A DNA stretch of 64,000 nucleotides from Actinoplanes sp. NBC_00393 (GTDB lineage: Bacteria; Actinomycetota; Actinomycetes; Mycobacteriales; Micromonosporaceae), in the NCBI RefSeq assembly GCF_036053395.1, contig NZ_CP107942.1, positions 9,208,001 through 9,272,000 on the forward strand, given 5' to 3'. Below the pieces are notes generated by a model, which had not been told where the DNA came from, did not search any database, and saw nothing but the letters and a program-made list of their open reading frames with translations. Position 1 is the first letter of the stretch. The number at the start of each line of letters is the position of its first letter. A program made the translations under genes and the position numbers. This document shows positions 1-9,046 of the stretch, one piece after another.

Positions 1-889
1 CGTCGACCACGACCCCGCCGTTGGCGTCGAACGGGTACGGCCCGAAGTGCCCCGCCAGGAAGTCGGTGATCTCCCCGGTGCGGGCGATCGAACGGGCCGC
101 CGGGCCGTCGGCCGGCAGTGACTCCGGGATCGCGGTGACCATCGGCTTGCCGCCGTGGGTGCCGCGGGTGATCCGGTACTGGCCGATGACCACCGTGGAG
201 AGATAGCTGGCCATCGGGGAGTTCTCGGTCCAGCGCCAGGTGGTCCAGTCGTCGACGGTCTCCCGCTCGCCGGGCACCCCGTTGCTGAGCACCTCGATGC
301 CGTCCGGCACGGTCATCGCCAGCCGGAAGGTGGCCTTGTCCGACGGGTGGTCGTTCACCGGGTACCACGTGCTCGCCGACTCCGGCTGGCCGAGGGCGAT
401 GGCGCCGTCGTTCCCGACGCGCATCCAGCCGCCGTTGCCGAGCGCCTTGTTCTCCAGCAGGGCGGGCTGTCCGGCGTACCGGACCACGACGGTGAACTTG
501 CGCCCGTCGACGATGCCGGCTGCCGGGGTGATCACCAGCTCGTTGCCCTCGGCGGCACTGGTCGCGGCGGCGCCGTCCACAGTGACCTGCTCGGCCTTGA
601 GATGGGCGAGATCGAGGTTGAACCGGGACAGGTGCTGCGTCGCAGTCGCCGTGATGGTGGCGGTGCCGCTGAGCCGGCCGGCCGCCGGGTCGTACCGCAG
701 GTCCAGGTCGTATCCGGCGACGTCGTAGCCGCCGTTCCCGTACGTCGGGAAGTACGGATCACCGACACCCTCGGCGCCGGGCTGGAACGTGGGTGCGGTG
801 GACGGCGTGACTGAGGGCGCCGGCTCAGGCTCGTCCGCGGAACACCCCGCGATGAGGAGCACCAGGACCAGTCCACCGCGTCGCCACAT
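1..889 (-). CDS. M1-family zinc metallopeptidase lipoprotein, N-terminal part
   Basis: This frame starts at ATG 889 and runs off the left edge, leaving about 296 residues of N-terminal sequence. Residues 1-16 form a lipoprotein signal with lipobox LIAGC (Cys16), so the protein should be anchored outside the membrane. From about residue 50 it matches the N-terminal beta-domain of M1 aminopeptidases (GYDLDLRYDP, then GTATITATATQ), and WYPVNDHPSDKATF is typical of bacterial M1 enzymes. The catalytic GxMEN and HExxH motifs would lie beyond the window, so activity cannot be judged. It follows the LCP gene by 18 bp on the same strand and is probably cotranscribed with it. The family call is by recognition of N-terminal motifs only. 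Confidence 0.85.
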   Translation of the reverse strand, partial: MWRRGGLVLVLLIAGCSADEPEPAPSVTPSTAPTFQPGAEGVGDPYFPTYGNGGYDVAGYDLDLRYDPAAGRLSGTATITATATQHLSRFNLDLAHLKAEQVTVDGAAATSAAEGNELVITPAAGIVDGRKFTVVVRYAGQPALLENKALGNGGWMRVGNDGAIALGQPESASTWYPVNDHPSDKATFRLAMTVPDGIEVLSNGVPGERETVDDWTTWRWTENSPMASYLSTVVIGQYRITRGTHGGKPMVTAIPESLPADGPAARSIARTGEITDFLAGHFGPYPFDANGGVVVD

Positions 890-907
890 GGGTTCGAGAC
901 TACGGCT

Positions 908-2017
908 CTATCCCTTGTCGACCAGCTTGGGGTGTTGCGCCAGGTAGGCGGCGTGCTGGTTCTTCACCAGCGCTTTGAGGAAGCCCTTGCCCTCGGCCTT
1001 GAGTTGTTCACCCAGGTAACCGCCGCCGCGGCCGATCCCGCCGCCGGGCAGGCTGACCATCGTGATGTCCGCCGGGCTCAGGTCCCGCAGCGCGTACGCG
1101 TACTCGAACGGCGTACGCCCGCCCACGTAGACCAGCGACTTGCCCAGCGCGCTGATCACGTCGCCGAGTTTGGCCGGGTCCTCCAGGCCCTGGCTCATCG
1201 CCGTGCCGAGGATCGCCCGGACCAGCTGCCGGTGGTGCCGCTGCCGGTCGTAGTCACCGTTCGGCAGGCCGTACCGCTGGCGTGCGTAGTCGATCGCCTG
1301 CCACCCGACCAGCCGCTGCTTGCCCGGCTTGTAGACCGCCTGCGGTCCGACGAAGTCGCCGCCGCCTCGGGCCAGCTGGCGCATGGTGCCGTCCGGCTTG
1401 CGGTGCCGGGATTCGACCCGCTGGTCGATCGTCATCTCGATGCCGCCGAGCGCGTCGACGAGTTTCGCCATACCCCCGAAGTTGAGGATCGCCCCGCCGT
1501 GGAACGTCTTGATCCCGGTGTACGCGCTGAGCGTCTTGGTGAGCAGCTCATACCCCTGCTCGACGCTGACCCGGTCGGAACCCGGGACGCGCGAGCCCCG
1601 GCTCATCGCCTCAGTGATCTTGTAGCGGCCGCCGCCGAATCCGGACTTCTTGTAGGCCGGGATCTCCACGCGCAGGTCGCGGGGGAGTGAGTAGAGGTAT
1701 GCCGACTCCAGTCCGGCGTCGACGTGCAGCAGCATGATCGCGTCGGCGTGCGGCTCCCAGCCGGGGATCGACGTCCGGGTGTCGACGCCGATCAGAACCA
1801 GGTCGAGCGGGCCCTTGATGTCGGCGCCGGGAGACGGGCTGGGTGACGCCGAGGGGGATGCGGACGGACCGGCAGATGCCGAGGCCGCGGCGGGTCCGGC
1901 CGGTGCGGCGTCCGGCTCGGAAGATCCTCGATTGATCGCTATCGCGACGCCGATGCCGGCGACCAGCGCCAGCACGACGCCCGCGAGCACCGCCCAAGTG
2001 ATCTTGCTGTTCCGCAT
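908..2017 (-). CDS. LytR-CpsA-Psr (LCP) family protein
   Basis: LCP enzymes sit in the membrane and transfer lipid-linked polymers (teichoic acid, arabinogalactan or capsule type) to peptidoglycan. The 369-residue protein has one N-terminal transmembrane helix (about residues 6-27), an Ala/Pro/Ser-rich extracellular linker, then an LCP domain with the expected LVLIGVDTR, HADAIMLLHVD and SLPRDLRVEIP segments holding the conserved Asp and Arg residues. The frame is open upstream to 2161, but ATG 2017 is preferred: it puts the basic residues and helix at the N-terminus, and a promoter lies exactly one leaderless distance upstream. It is divergent from the subtilase gene and precedes the M1 peptidase. 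Confidence 0.9.
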   Translation of the reverse strand: MRNSKITWAVLAGVVLALVAGIGVAIAINRGSSEPDAAPAGPAAASASAGPSASPSASPSPSPGADIKGPLDLVLIGVDTRTSIPGWEPHADAIMLLHVDAGLESAYLYSLPRDLRVEIPAYKKSGFGGGRYKITEAMSRGSRVPGSDRVSVEQGYELLTKTLSAYTGIKTFHGGAILNFGGMAKLVDALGGIEMTIDQRVESRHRKPDGTMRQLARGGGDFVGPQAVYKPGKQRLVGWQAIDYARQRYGLPNGDYDRQRHHRQLVRAILGTAMSQGLEDPAKLGDVISALGKSLVYVGGRTPFEYAYALRDLSPADITMVSLPGGGIGRGGGYLGEQLKAEGKGFLKALVKNQHAAYLAQHPKLVDKG

Positions 2018-2023
2018 AGCGGA

Positions 2024-2052
2024 ACAGTAAAGGACATCGCCGTACTGCTCAA
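2024..2052 (-). promoter_or_regulatory. Probable sigma-70-type promoter of the LCP gene (leaderless)
   Basis: On the minus strand TTGAGC (2052-2047) and TACTGT (2029-2024) are separated by 17 nt. Transcription would start about 7 nt later, at the ATG at 2017, giving a leaderless message. This agrees with the absence of a ribosome binding site before that ATG. Confidence 0.5.
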
Positions 2053-2085
2053 TGTCGCTGCAGATCTCGGTCAATGGAACCGGTC

Positions 2086-2113
2086 TTGCGAAATACAAGA
2101 TCGCCAGTACGCT
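2086..2113 (+). promoter_or_regulatory. Possible promoter of the subtilase gene
   Basis: TTGCGA (2086-2091) and TACGCT (2108-2113) are 16 nt apart, 53 nt before the ATG at 2166. The match is moderate and the assignment is tentative. Confidence 0.35.
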
Positions 2114-2165
2114 GGCCGGGCGGCGCGTCGGTACGCGACCGTCGCTACGGGGAGGTTGCACCGAA

Positions 2166-3965
2166 ATGAGGTCATCTCATCGGCGGATCACGTTCGGGCT
2201 CGTCGCTGTCGGCCTGGCCGCCAGCCTCGGCGCGTTCGGCGTAGCTGAGGCCGCCGACACGTCATCGCCGGTCCGGCTGATCGTGGGACTCAAGGCCGGC
2301 GCCGACGCCGAGGCCCAGCTGCCTGCCGAGGCGAGCCTCGGTCTGCGGGCCGCAGGAGCCCGCGCCGCCGCACCGTCGAAGTCGCGTCTGGGCGCCCGGC
2401 TGAACGCGAAGGCCGTGGCCGTTCCCAAGGCCAAGATGGCCGCCGCCATCGCGGCGCTGGAGAAGGACCCGAAGGTTGCGTACGTCGAGGTGGACCGTCA
2501 GTCCAAGGCCTTCGACGTGACCCCGAACGACACCCTCTTCGTGCAGGGCCGCCAGCCGGAACTGCGCCAGCTCAACGTGCCGAAGGCGTGGGACACCACG
2601 ACCGGCGGGGCGGTCAAGGTGGCGGTGCTGGACACCGGTGTCTCGCCGGTCGGTGACCTGGCCGGCCAGGTGCTCCCCGGCTACGACTTCTTCAACTACG
2701 ACAGCAACCCCGCCGACGACGACCCCGGGGCCTTCCGGCACGGCACGATCGTCGCCTCGCTGATCGCCGCCAAGCACAACAACTCGGCCGGGATGGCCGG
2801 GGTCTGCGCCCAGTGCCAGATCCTGCCGGTCAAGGTTCTGGGCGGCGTGGAGGGCTACGGTTTCAACTCCGACATCGCGGACGGCATCGTCTACGCGGTC
2901 GACCAGGGCGCGAAGATCATCAACATGTCGCTGGGTGGGCCGAGTCACTCGCAGACCATCGCGAACGCGGTGGCGTACGCGAACGGCCAGGGCGTTCTGG
3001 TGGTCGCCGCCGCCGGTAACGACGGCAGCCAGGCGTTGAGCTACCCGGCGGCGTACCCGGACGTGCTCGCGGTCGGTGCCACCAACACCCGTACCGGTGG
3101 CAAGACGCTGACCTCCTGGTCGAACCGCGGCAGCTGGGTCGACGTCGCCGCGCCGGGCATCACCGCCGGCATGTGGAGCAACGCCCGCTACTGCTACGAC
3201 GGCAACAGCACCGCCTGCGGTGGCGAGACCCTGCAGGGCACCTCGTTCGCCGCCCCGCTGGTCTCCGGCATCGCCGCCCTGGTGGCCTCGTTCAAGCCGA
3301 CGTTCTCCGGGTGGAGCATCCAGCACTCGATCAAGTCGGCCACCCCCACGGCCGTCGCCGGCACGCAGTACGGCCTGGTGGACGCGAACGCCGCGCTCTT
3401 CAAGTCGACCGACAAGGTGGCGCCGAGCGCGGGCCGTACCAGCCCTGGGCAGAACCAATTGGTGCACGGCACGGTCGCGATCACCTCCGGCGCGACCGAC
3501 GGCACCGGGTCGGGCATCCGCCAGGTCGAGCTGTACCTGGGTAGCGTGCGGCACAGCCGGGACTACGTCGCCCCGTTCGCGCCGCAGTTGAAGACCGGCA
3601 GCAAGAACGGTCCGATCTCGCTGCGACTGAAGATCGTCGACAAGGCCGGCAACGTCACGTGGACCGGCTACCGCACGCTGATTGCCGACAACATCAAGCC
3701 GGTTGTGAAGATCACCAAGGCGCCGGCGAACAAGGCCAAGGTGAAGGGAACGGTCGCGGTGTACGTGTCAGCGACCGACAAGTCCGGCATCAGCAAGGTG
3801 CAGCTGCTGGTCAACGGCAAGGTGGTCGCCACCGACACCAAGGCCGGCTGGGCGCTCAGCTTCAAGGTGGCCAAGCAGGCGAAGACCATGAAGGTTCAGG
3901 TCCGGGCGTACGACAAGGCGGGCAACGTCACCAACGTGGCGTCCCGGACGTACTACCGCGCCTGA
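2166..3965 (+). CDS. Secreted subtilisin-like serine protease (S8) with C-terminal Ig-like domains
   Basis: A 599-residue pre-pro-protease. ATG 2166 is chosen over an upstream in-frame ATG at 2052 because GGGGAGG (2149-2155) precedes it at proper spacing and the protein then begins with a basic N-terminus and signal peptide ending near AEAADTSS. An inhibitor-I9-like propeptide follows to about residue 115. The S8 triad is visible: Asp156 in VAVLDTGVSP, His192 in FRHGTIVASLIA and Ser360 in LQGTSFAAPLVSG, with the oxyanion Asn in AAAGNDG. The last 190 residues form two immunoglobulin-like beta repeats (each with VxLxVxxxAxDxSGI-type strands), probably for substrate or wall attachment. It is exported and should act extracellularly. 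Confidence 0.93.
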   Translation: MRSSHRRITFGLVAVGLAASLGAFGVAEAADTSSPVRLIVGLKAGADAEAQLPAEASLGLRAAGARAAAPSKSRLGARLNAKAVAVPKAKMAAAIAALEKDPKVAYVEVDRQSKAFDVTPNDTLFVQGRQPELRQLNVPKAWDTTTGGAVKVAVLDTGVSPVGDLAGQVLPGYDFFNYDSNPADDDPGAFRHGTIVASLIAAKHNNSAGMAGVCAQCQILPVKVLGGVEGYGFNSDIADGIVYAVDQGAKIINMSLGGPSHSQTIANAVAYANGQGVLVVAAAGNDGSQALSYPAAYPDVLAVGATNTRTGGKTLTSWSNRGSWVDVAAPGITAGMWSNARYCYDGNSTACGGETLQGTSFAAPLVSGIAALVASFKPTFSGWSIQHSIKSATPTAVAGTQYGLVDANAALFKSTDKVAPSAGRTSPGQNQLVHGTVAITSGATDGTGSGIRQVELYLGSVRHSRDYVAPFAPQLKTGSKNGPISLRLKIVDKAGNVTWTGYRTLIADNIKPVVKITKAPANKAKVKGTVAVYVSATDKSGISKVQLLVNGKVVATDTKAGWALSFKVAKQAKTMKVQVRAYDKAGNVTNVASRTYYRA

Positions 3966-3991
3966 TCGTCAGTACCTGATCGTCACAGCGT

Positions 3992-4023
3992 CGAGGGGCG
4001 GCTCCGGAAGGGGCCGCCCCTCG
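3992..4023 (+). terminator. Perfect 11-bp hairpin between subtilase and guaA
   Basis: CGAGGGGCGGC (3992-4002) pairs perfectly with GCCGCCCCTCG (4013-4023) over a 10-nt loop. It lies 26 bp after the subtilase stop and ends only 16 nt before the guaA start, so it may end subtilase transcription or shape the guaA leader. No U-tract follows. Confidence 0.6.
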
Positions 4024-4039
4024 CCGGTAAACTCGCCGG

Positions 4040-5587
4040 GTGAGTACCCCGCGTCCCGTTCTCGTCGTCGACTTCGGCGCCCAGTACGCCCAGTTGATCG
4101 CCCGCCGGGTCCGTGAGGCCCGCGTCTACTCCGAGATCGTCCCGCACTCGATGCCGGTGGCCGAGATGCTGGCGAAGAATCCTGCCGCGATCATCCTGTC
4201 CGGTGGCCCGTCCAGCGTCTACGAGCCGGGTGCTCCCACGCTCGACGCCGGCCTCTTCGACAACGACGTCCCGGTCTTCGGCATCTGCTACGGCTTCCAG
4301 GCGATGGCCCAGGCCCTCGGCGGCACGGTGGCACACACCGGCTCCCGGGAGTACGGGCGGACCCTGCTCGCCGCCCAGGGCGGCACCCTGCTCCGCGATC
4401 TCCCCGCCGACCTCCCGGTCTGGATGAGCCACGGCGACAGCGTCGCCGTCGCCCCCGAGGGCTTCGCGGTCACCGCCTCGACCCCGGGCGCGCCGGTCGC
4501 CGCCTTCGAGGACCTGACCGCCAAGCGGGCCGGTGTGCAGTTCCACCCCGAGGTGGCGCACACCGAGCAGGGCCAGGAGATGCTCAAGCGCTTTCTGTAC
4601 GACATCGCCGGCATCGAGCCGACCTGGACGCCCGGCAATATCATCGAGGATCAGGTCGCCGCGATCCGTGAGCAGGTCGGCGACAAGCAGGTCCTCTGCG
4701 CGCTCTCCGGCGGCGTCGACTCGGCGGTCGCCGCGGCGCTCGTCCACAAGGCCATCGGTGACCAGCTCACGTGCGTCTTCGTCGACCACGGCCTGCTGCG
4801 CGCCGGCGAGGCCGAGCAGGTGGAGAAGGACTACGTCGCCGCCACCGGCATCCGGCTCGTCGTGGTGGACGCGGAGGAACAGTTCCTCGGTTTCCTGAAG
4901 GACGTCACCGACCCGGAGCAGAAGCGGAAGATCATCGGCCGCGAGTTCATCCGGACCTTCGAGGCGACCGCCCGCAAGCTCGACGCGGAGCGGCACATCG
5001 AGTTCCTGGTGCAGGGCACCCTCTACCCGGACGTGGTGGAGTCGGGCGGCGGCACCGGCACGGCCAACATCAAGTCGCACCACAACGTCGGCGGTCTCCC
5101 CGACGACCTGCAGTTCGCGCTGATCGAGCCGCTGCGCACGCTGTTCAAGGACGAGGTGCGCGCCCTCGGCGCCGAGCTCGGCCTGCCCGAGGCGATGGTC
5201 CAGCGGCACCCGTTCCCGGGCCCCGGTCTGGCCATCCGGATCATCGGCGCGGTCGACCGCGAACGGCTCGACATCCTGCGCCAGGCCGACCTGATCGCCC
5301 GCGAGGAGCTGACCGCGGCCGGGCTGGACCGTGACGTCTGGCAATTCCCGGTGGTCCTGCTCGCTGACGTACGGAGCGTGGGCGTGCAGGGCGACGGCCG
5401 GACCTACGGGCACCCCGTGGTGCTGCGCCCGGTGTCCAGTGAGGACGCCATGACCGCCGACTGGTCCCGCCTGCCGTACGACCTGATCGCGAAGATCTCG
5501 AACCGGATCACCAATGAGGTCCGGGAGATCAATCGCGTGGTTCTGGACGTCACCAGCAAGCCCCCGGGCACCATCGAGTGGGAGTGA
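4040..5587 (+). CDS. guaA: GMP synthase (glutamine-hydrolysing)
   Basis: Converts XMP to GMP using ATP and glutamine, the last step of guanine nucleotide synthesis, in the cytosol. The 515-residue length is standard. The class I glutamine amidotransferase domain (about residues 1-195) has nucleophile Cys83 in GICYGFQAM and the His169/Glu171 pair in [10 protein letters not shown]. The ATP pyrophosphatase domain starts near residue 200 with the SGGVDS loop at 223-228, and the C-terminal dimerisation domain ends in the conserved KPPGTIEWE. The start is GTG 4040. It appears monocistronic: a hairpin lies on each side, and the next gene begins 121 bp downstream. Confidence 0.98.
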   Translation: MSTPRPVLVVDFGAQYAQLIARRVREARVYSEIVPHSMPVAEMLAKNPAAIILSGGPSSVYEPGAPTLDAGLFDNDVPVFGICYGFQAMAQALGGTVAHTGSREYGRTLLAAQGGTLLRDLPADLPVWMSHGDSVAVAPEGFAVTASTPGAPVAAFEDLTAKRAGVQFHPEVAHTEQGQEMLKRFLYDIAGIEPTWTPGNIIEDQVAAIREQVGDKQVLCALSGGVDSAVAAALVHKAIGDQLTCVFVDHGLLRAGEAEQVEKDYVAATGIRLVVVDAEEQFLGFLKDVTDPEQKRKIIGREFIRTFEATARKLDAERHIEFLVQGTLYPDVVESGGGTGTANIKSHHNVGGLPDDLQFALIEPLRTLFKDEVRALGAELGLPEAMVQRHPFPGPGLAIRIIGAVDRERLDILRQADLIAREELTAAGLDRDVWQFPVVLLADVRSVGVQGDGRTYGHPVVLRPVSSEDAMTADWSRLPYDLIAKISNRITNEVREINRVVLDVTSKPPGTIEWE

Positions 5588-5607
5588 CGCTGGGTAGCGG
5601 ATCAGTG

Positions 5608-5635
5608 GCTCAGGGCGGGCGAAAACGCCCTGAGC
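5608..5635 (+). terminator. Terminator hairpin after guaA
   Basis: GCTCAGGGCG (5608-5617) pairs perfectly with CGCCCTGAGC (5626-5635) across an 8-nt A-rich loop, 20 bp after the guaA stop. Confidence 0.75.
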
Positions 5636-5708
5636 TGCGGTTACTCACCGCTATCCCACTGTCAGGAATCCGACAGAAGTTCTTGAGAGGTAACATAATC
5701 CGGGCAGA

Positions 5709-6665
5709 ATGCCGCCCGTGACCCCCGCACTGGAACCGCTCCGCAGGATCGCCGCCTACGCCGTCGCCCGCGACGGCGAGGGCCGCGTCCTCCTGGTCCG
5801 GGCCTCGTCCCGATCCGGCACCCCAGGTGTCTGGTCGCTGCCCGGCGGCGCCGTGGACCACGGCGAAGATCCCAACCACACCGTCGTCCGCGAGACCGCG
5901 GCGGAGACCGGCCTCTCCGTCGCCGTCTCGGGATTGCGTGACGTCCTGGCGGACATGCGCTCGCTGCCGCACCGAGGCGTCACCATCCACACCGACCGGC
6001 TCATCTACTCGGTGTCGATACGCGGCGGCAACCTGATCGACCGGGTCGGCCACCCCACCGACCTGGCGCGCTGGCACACCCTGGAGGAGGCCGAGCGGCT
6101 GCGGCTGCGCCCGTTCACGGCGGCCGCGCTCGGGCTCCCCGCTGCCTCCGCCGACCTGCGGCCGGAGGAGGTGCCGGACTTCCCCTCCTTCTATGCGTAC
6201 CGGGGGCCGGACGGTCTGCACCGGGCCCAGCGCTTCGCGGCCTACGCGATCGCCACCGATCCGTACGAGAATCTGCTGCTCACCAAGATCTCGCCCGGAT
6301 ATCCCGGCGCCGGCTGCTGGCACCTGCCCGGTGGCGGCACCGACTACGGCGAGCAGCCGGGCACCGCGCTGATCCGCGAACTCGTCGAGGAGACCGGTCA
6401 GCAGGGCCGGCTCGTCGAGCTGCTCGGCGTGGCCAGCCACCGCGACGCCGCCTCGCTCGGCCCCGAGGGCTACCCGATCGACTGGCACGGCGTGCGCGCC
6501 TTCTACCGGGTGGTCGTCGACAACCCCAGCCCGGTCATGATCCACGACGTGGGCGGCTCGACCGACGAGGCCAAGTGGTGGCCGCTCAAGGAGGTCGCCG
6601 AGATCGCCGCCGACCGCCTCACCGAAGTCACCGCCGAGGCCTTGCGGGCAGCGCGACTAATCTAG
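5709..6665 (+). CDS. Two-domain NUDIX hydrolase (first of a tandem pair)
   Basis: NUDIX enzymes hydrolyse nucleoside diphosphates linked to another group; the substrate here is unknown. The 318-residue protein contains two NUDIX domains, about residues 14-145 and 175-305. Box 1 starts at Gly47 and reads REtaAEtG at 61-68, so the first Glu of the usual EE pair is Ala65. Box 2 starts near Gly209 and has an intact RELVEETG at 223-230. The second domain is thus the better candidate for catalysis. The ATG at 5709 lies 44 nt before the first conserved strand; GTG 5718 is a possible alternative. A paralogue with the same two-domain layout follows at 6805, separated by a large inverted repeat, which suggests a local duplication. 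Confidence 0.9.
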   Translation: MPPVTPALEPLRRIAAYAVARDGEGRVLLVRASSRSGTPGVWSLPGGAVDHGEDPNHTVVRETAAETGLSVAVSGLRDVLADMRSLPHRGVTIHTDRLIYSVSIRGGNLIDRVGHPTDLARWHTLEEAERLRLRPFTAAALGLPAASADLRPEEVPDFPSFYAYRGPDGLHRAQRFAAYAIATDPYENLLLTKISPGYPGAGCWHLPGGGTDYGEQPGTALIRELVEETGQQGRLVELLGVASHRDAASLGPEGYPIDWHGVRAFYRVVVDNPSPVMIHDVGGSTDEAKWWPLKEVAEIAADRLTEVTAEALRAARLI

Positions 6666-6673
6666 GCCCGGTC

Positions 6674-6775
6674 GCAAAACGCCGCCGGTGAGGAGGCAAG
6701 TGATTTCCCGACGGCCGCGGGGTTTGCGGACGGCGGGAAATCACCTGTCTCCTCACCGGTTACAAGGTGTTTTGC
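6674..6775. repeat. Long imperfect inverted repeat between the two NUDIX genes
   Basis: The left arm (6674-6710) and right arm (6734-6775) are reverse complements apart from three substitutions and one 5-nt insertion in the right arm. Shared blocks include GCAAAAC at the outer ends, CCGGTGAGGAG in the middle and GTGATTTCCCG at the inner ends. The 23-nt loop holds a further short GC stem. The element fills nearly all of the gap between the two genes and would form a very stable RNA hairpin or DNA cruciform. It may be a MITE-like insertion, a terminator or a regulatory structure; the sequence alone does not decide. Confidence 0.85.
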
Positions 6776-6804
6776 CGCGAAGCGAAGCGGAGCAATCAAG
6801 CACT

Positions 6805-7707
6805 GTGAAGATCAAGAGAAGGGCTGCGGCGTACGGCGTCTGCCGCACCCCGGACGGCCGGGTCCTGCTCACCCGCGGATCGGACGCCAGCGCGTTCCCC
6901 GGCGTCTGGTCCCTGCCGGGCGGTGGCATCGATCACGGTGAGCACCCGGACGACACGGTCGTCCGGGAGTTCGCCGAGGAGACCGGCATCGGGGTACGCG
7001 TGAGCGGCCTGCGCGCCGTGCTGGCGGACCTCGCCTCGCTGCCCGACGGCTCGATCGAGCACACCGACCGGATCATCTACGACATCGAGGTGACCGGCGG
7101 GGACCTGCGGTCCGAGGTGTCCGGCACGACTGACCTGGTCGAATGGGTCCCGTCGGCGGAGGTGGCGGCGCGTCCCCTGCTCCCGTTCACGGCCCGGATC
7201 CTCGGTGTCCGGTTCGACGACCCGGCGGGGATCGCCGACGACCTGCCCGCCGGTGAGGTGGAGCGGCCGCCCGGCAAGGTCCAGCGGTTCGGTGCGTACG
7301 GTCTGGCCACCGATCCGGCCGGACGGGTCCTGCTGACCCGCATCGCCGACGGCTATCCGGGTGCCGGGCTGTGGCATCTGCCCGGCGGCGGCACGGATTT
7401 CGGGGAGACGCCGGAGCGCGCCGTGGCCCGCGAACTCTACGAGGAGACGTCGCAACAGGGCCGGATCGTCGGACTGATCGGCGTCAGCCACCGGTACGAC
7501 CCGGCCGCCCTCGGTCCGGAAGGGGTGCCGCTGCAGTGGCACGTGATCCGGGTGACATACCGGATTCGGATTGACGAACCGACCACCGCGGCGGTTACCG
7601 AAGCGGCCGGTGGATCAACCGCAGAAGCGGCCTGGTTCACCCGGTCGGAGCTCGGCAACCTGCCGCTCACCGAGCTGAGCCGGGAAGCGCTGGAGCAGAC
7701 GGGCTAA
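6805..7707 (+). CDS. Two-domain NUDIX hydrolase (second of a tandem pair)
   Basis: A 300-residue paralogue of the upstream NUDIX protein; both share the same spacing, LPGGG.DxGE motifs and a C-terminal [26 protein letters not shown] end. Box 1 (about residues 40-62) has the full REFAEETG, so this copy keeps the EE pair lost from the first copy. Box 2 (196-217) has RELYEETS, where the final Gly is Ser. GTG 6805 is chosen because homology to the neighbour begins right after it; the frame is open further upstream only through the inverted repeat, which is unlikely to be coding. Substrate unknown; nucleotide-sugar, ADP-ribose or oxidised nucleotide clean-up are all possible. The Shine-Dalgarno signal is weak. 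Confidence 0.88.
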   Translation: MKIKRRAAAYGVCRTPDGRVLLTRGSDASAFPGVWSLPGGGIDHGEHPDDTVVREFAEETGIGVRVSGLRAVLADLASLPDGSIEHTDRIIYDIEVTGGDLRSEVSGTTDLVEWVPSAEVAARPLLPFTARILGVRFDDPAGIADDLPAGEVERPPGKVQRFGAYGLATDPAGRVLLTRIADGYPGAGLWHLPGGGTDFGETPERAVARELYEETSQQGRIVGLIGVSHRYDPAALGPEGVPLQWHVIRVTYRIRIDEPTTAAVTEAAGGSTAEAAWFTRSELGNLPLTELSREALEQTG

Positions 7708-7899
7708 AATCGTTGGACGGAAGGTTGAGGGAAGGTCCGCCGGTTCGCGGGAGGGATGAAACCGACGGCCCTCGTCGTTGCACCTCAGGATCGTTCACCC
7801 TCTCGCCAAAACCGTCCGGCTGTGCGACGGTGTAACCCGCAATTTCGCCGGTCTTCATGATCGTGACTGGCGGAACACCGAACTCCATGGAGGAACCAC

Positions 7900-8859
7900 G
7901 TGCCGAGTACCCCTTGGCGCCGGCGTCGTACGACGGATAGTCCCCGTCCCGCCGGGCGTCGTTGGGCTGGCCGGCTGCGTCGCGGCGGGACTCTCGCGCG
8001 GCAGGCCCTGATGGTTCGGGTGGGCCGCCGCTCCGCCGAGACAGGGCGCGCCGCCACCGCTACTCGGGCCGAGGTGCTCTACACCGGGCCGGAACCGGTG
8101 CGGGTCGTGACGATTCCCGCGCCTGGAGTTCCTGTGGATGTGCCCGCCGCCGAAGACTCGGTGCCGGCTCCGATACCCCTGCTCCCCGGTGAGCACACCA
8201 TGTCGCGGCGTGTCAGCTTTGCCCTGGTCAACGCGTGCACCCTGGCCAGTCTCGGCCTCGGTCTGCTCGCGATCTTCCTGGCCATGGACGGTGAGCCGCG
8301 ACTCGCGGCCGCCTGCCTCGTGGCCTGCGTCGTCTTCGACGGCCTGGACGGCGCGCTGGCCCGCAAGCTCGGCGTCGCCAGCCCGTTCGGCGCCCAGATG
8401 GACTCGCTCGCCGACATGTGCTCGTTCGGCCTCGCCGCCCCCGTGGTGGTGTACGCGTCGCTGGCCGACTCGGTCCCGCCGGCCGCCGCCGCCATCGCGT
8501 GCGCCCTGGTCGCCGGCTGCGCCGCGATCCGGCTGGCCCGTTTCAACGTCTCGCCGAAGGACGGCCGCTTCTTCTGCGGCGTGCCCACCACGATGGCCGC
8601 CGCCGTGCTGGCCCTGGCCGTGCTGATCGGCCTGCCGCTGCCCGGCATGGCCCTGCTCGCCGGCGTCGCCCTGCTGGCCTTCGCGATGGTCTCCAGCTTC
8701 CCGTACGCAAAGCTCGCCCGCGTCGTGAAGCTCCCGCCGTGGCTCTGGCTCCTCCCGATCGTCGGCGCGCTGGTCGAGCCCCGCATGACCTTCGTCCTGA
8801 TCGTCGCCACTTACCTGGTGAGCGGCCCGATCCTGTGGATGAAGGCCAAGCGCGTCTGA
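7900..8859 (+). CDS. pssA: CDP-diacylglycerol-serine O-phosphatidyltransferase
   Basis: Makes phosphatidylserine from CDP-diacylglycerol and serine in the membrane, the first committed step to phosphatidylethanolamine. The CDP-alcohol phosphotransferase signature is complete: Asp147 and Asp150-Gly151, then Ala154-Arg155, Gly164, Asp168 and Asp172. Some six to eight hydrophobic segments follow from residue 105. The GTG at 7900 has a good ribosome binding site (GGAGG at 7889-7893). This start gives an Arg-rich, hydrophilic extension of about 100 residues before the membrane domain; the Met at residue 101 is an alternative start if the extension is not translated. The decarboxylase for its product is convergent, 187 bp downstream. 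Confidence 0.93.
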   Translation: MPSTPWRRRRTTDSPRPAGRRWAGRLRRGGTLARQALMVRVGRRSAETGRAATATRAEVLYTGPEPVRVVTIPAPGVPVDVPAAEDSVPAPIPLLPGEHTMSRRVSFALVNACTLASLGLGLLAIFLAMDGEPRLAAACLVACVVFDGLDGALARKLGVASPFGAQMDSLADMCSFGLAAPVVVYASLADSVPPAAAAIACALVAGCAAIRLARFNVSPKDGRFFCGVPTTMAAAVLALAVLIGLPLPGMALLAGVALLAFAMVSSFPYAKLARVVKLPPWLWLLPIVGALVEPRMTFVLIVATYLVSGPILWMKAKRV

Positions 8860-8871
8860 TTTTGACCATAT

Positions 8872-8906
8872 GAAAGGGCCGCCTCCCACTGGGAGGCGGC
8901 CCTTTC
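8872..8906. terminator. Bidirectional terminator between pssA and psd
   Basis: A perfect 16-bp stem (8872-8887 with 8891-8906) closes a 3-nt loop. It carries GAAAG/CTTTC ends, so it can act for pssA on the plus strand and for psd on the minus strand. Confidence 0.85.
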
Positions 8907-9046
8907 TCGCTGCGCGCGCCGAGCCGAGCGAGGCCCCGTGCAAGCCCCACCGACGCATCAGCCCGGCGCGGGCGCTAGGGCCTGGAGTGGCTGCTCGGCC
9001 GCTTGGGTGAGCGGGGACTTTGCGTGACGCGTACCCCTCTGCGGTT

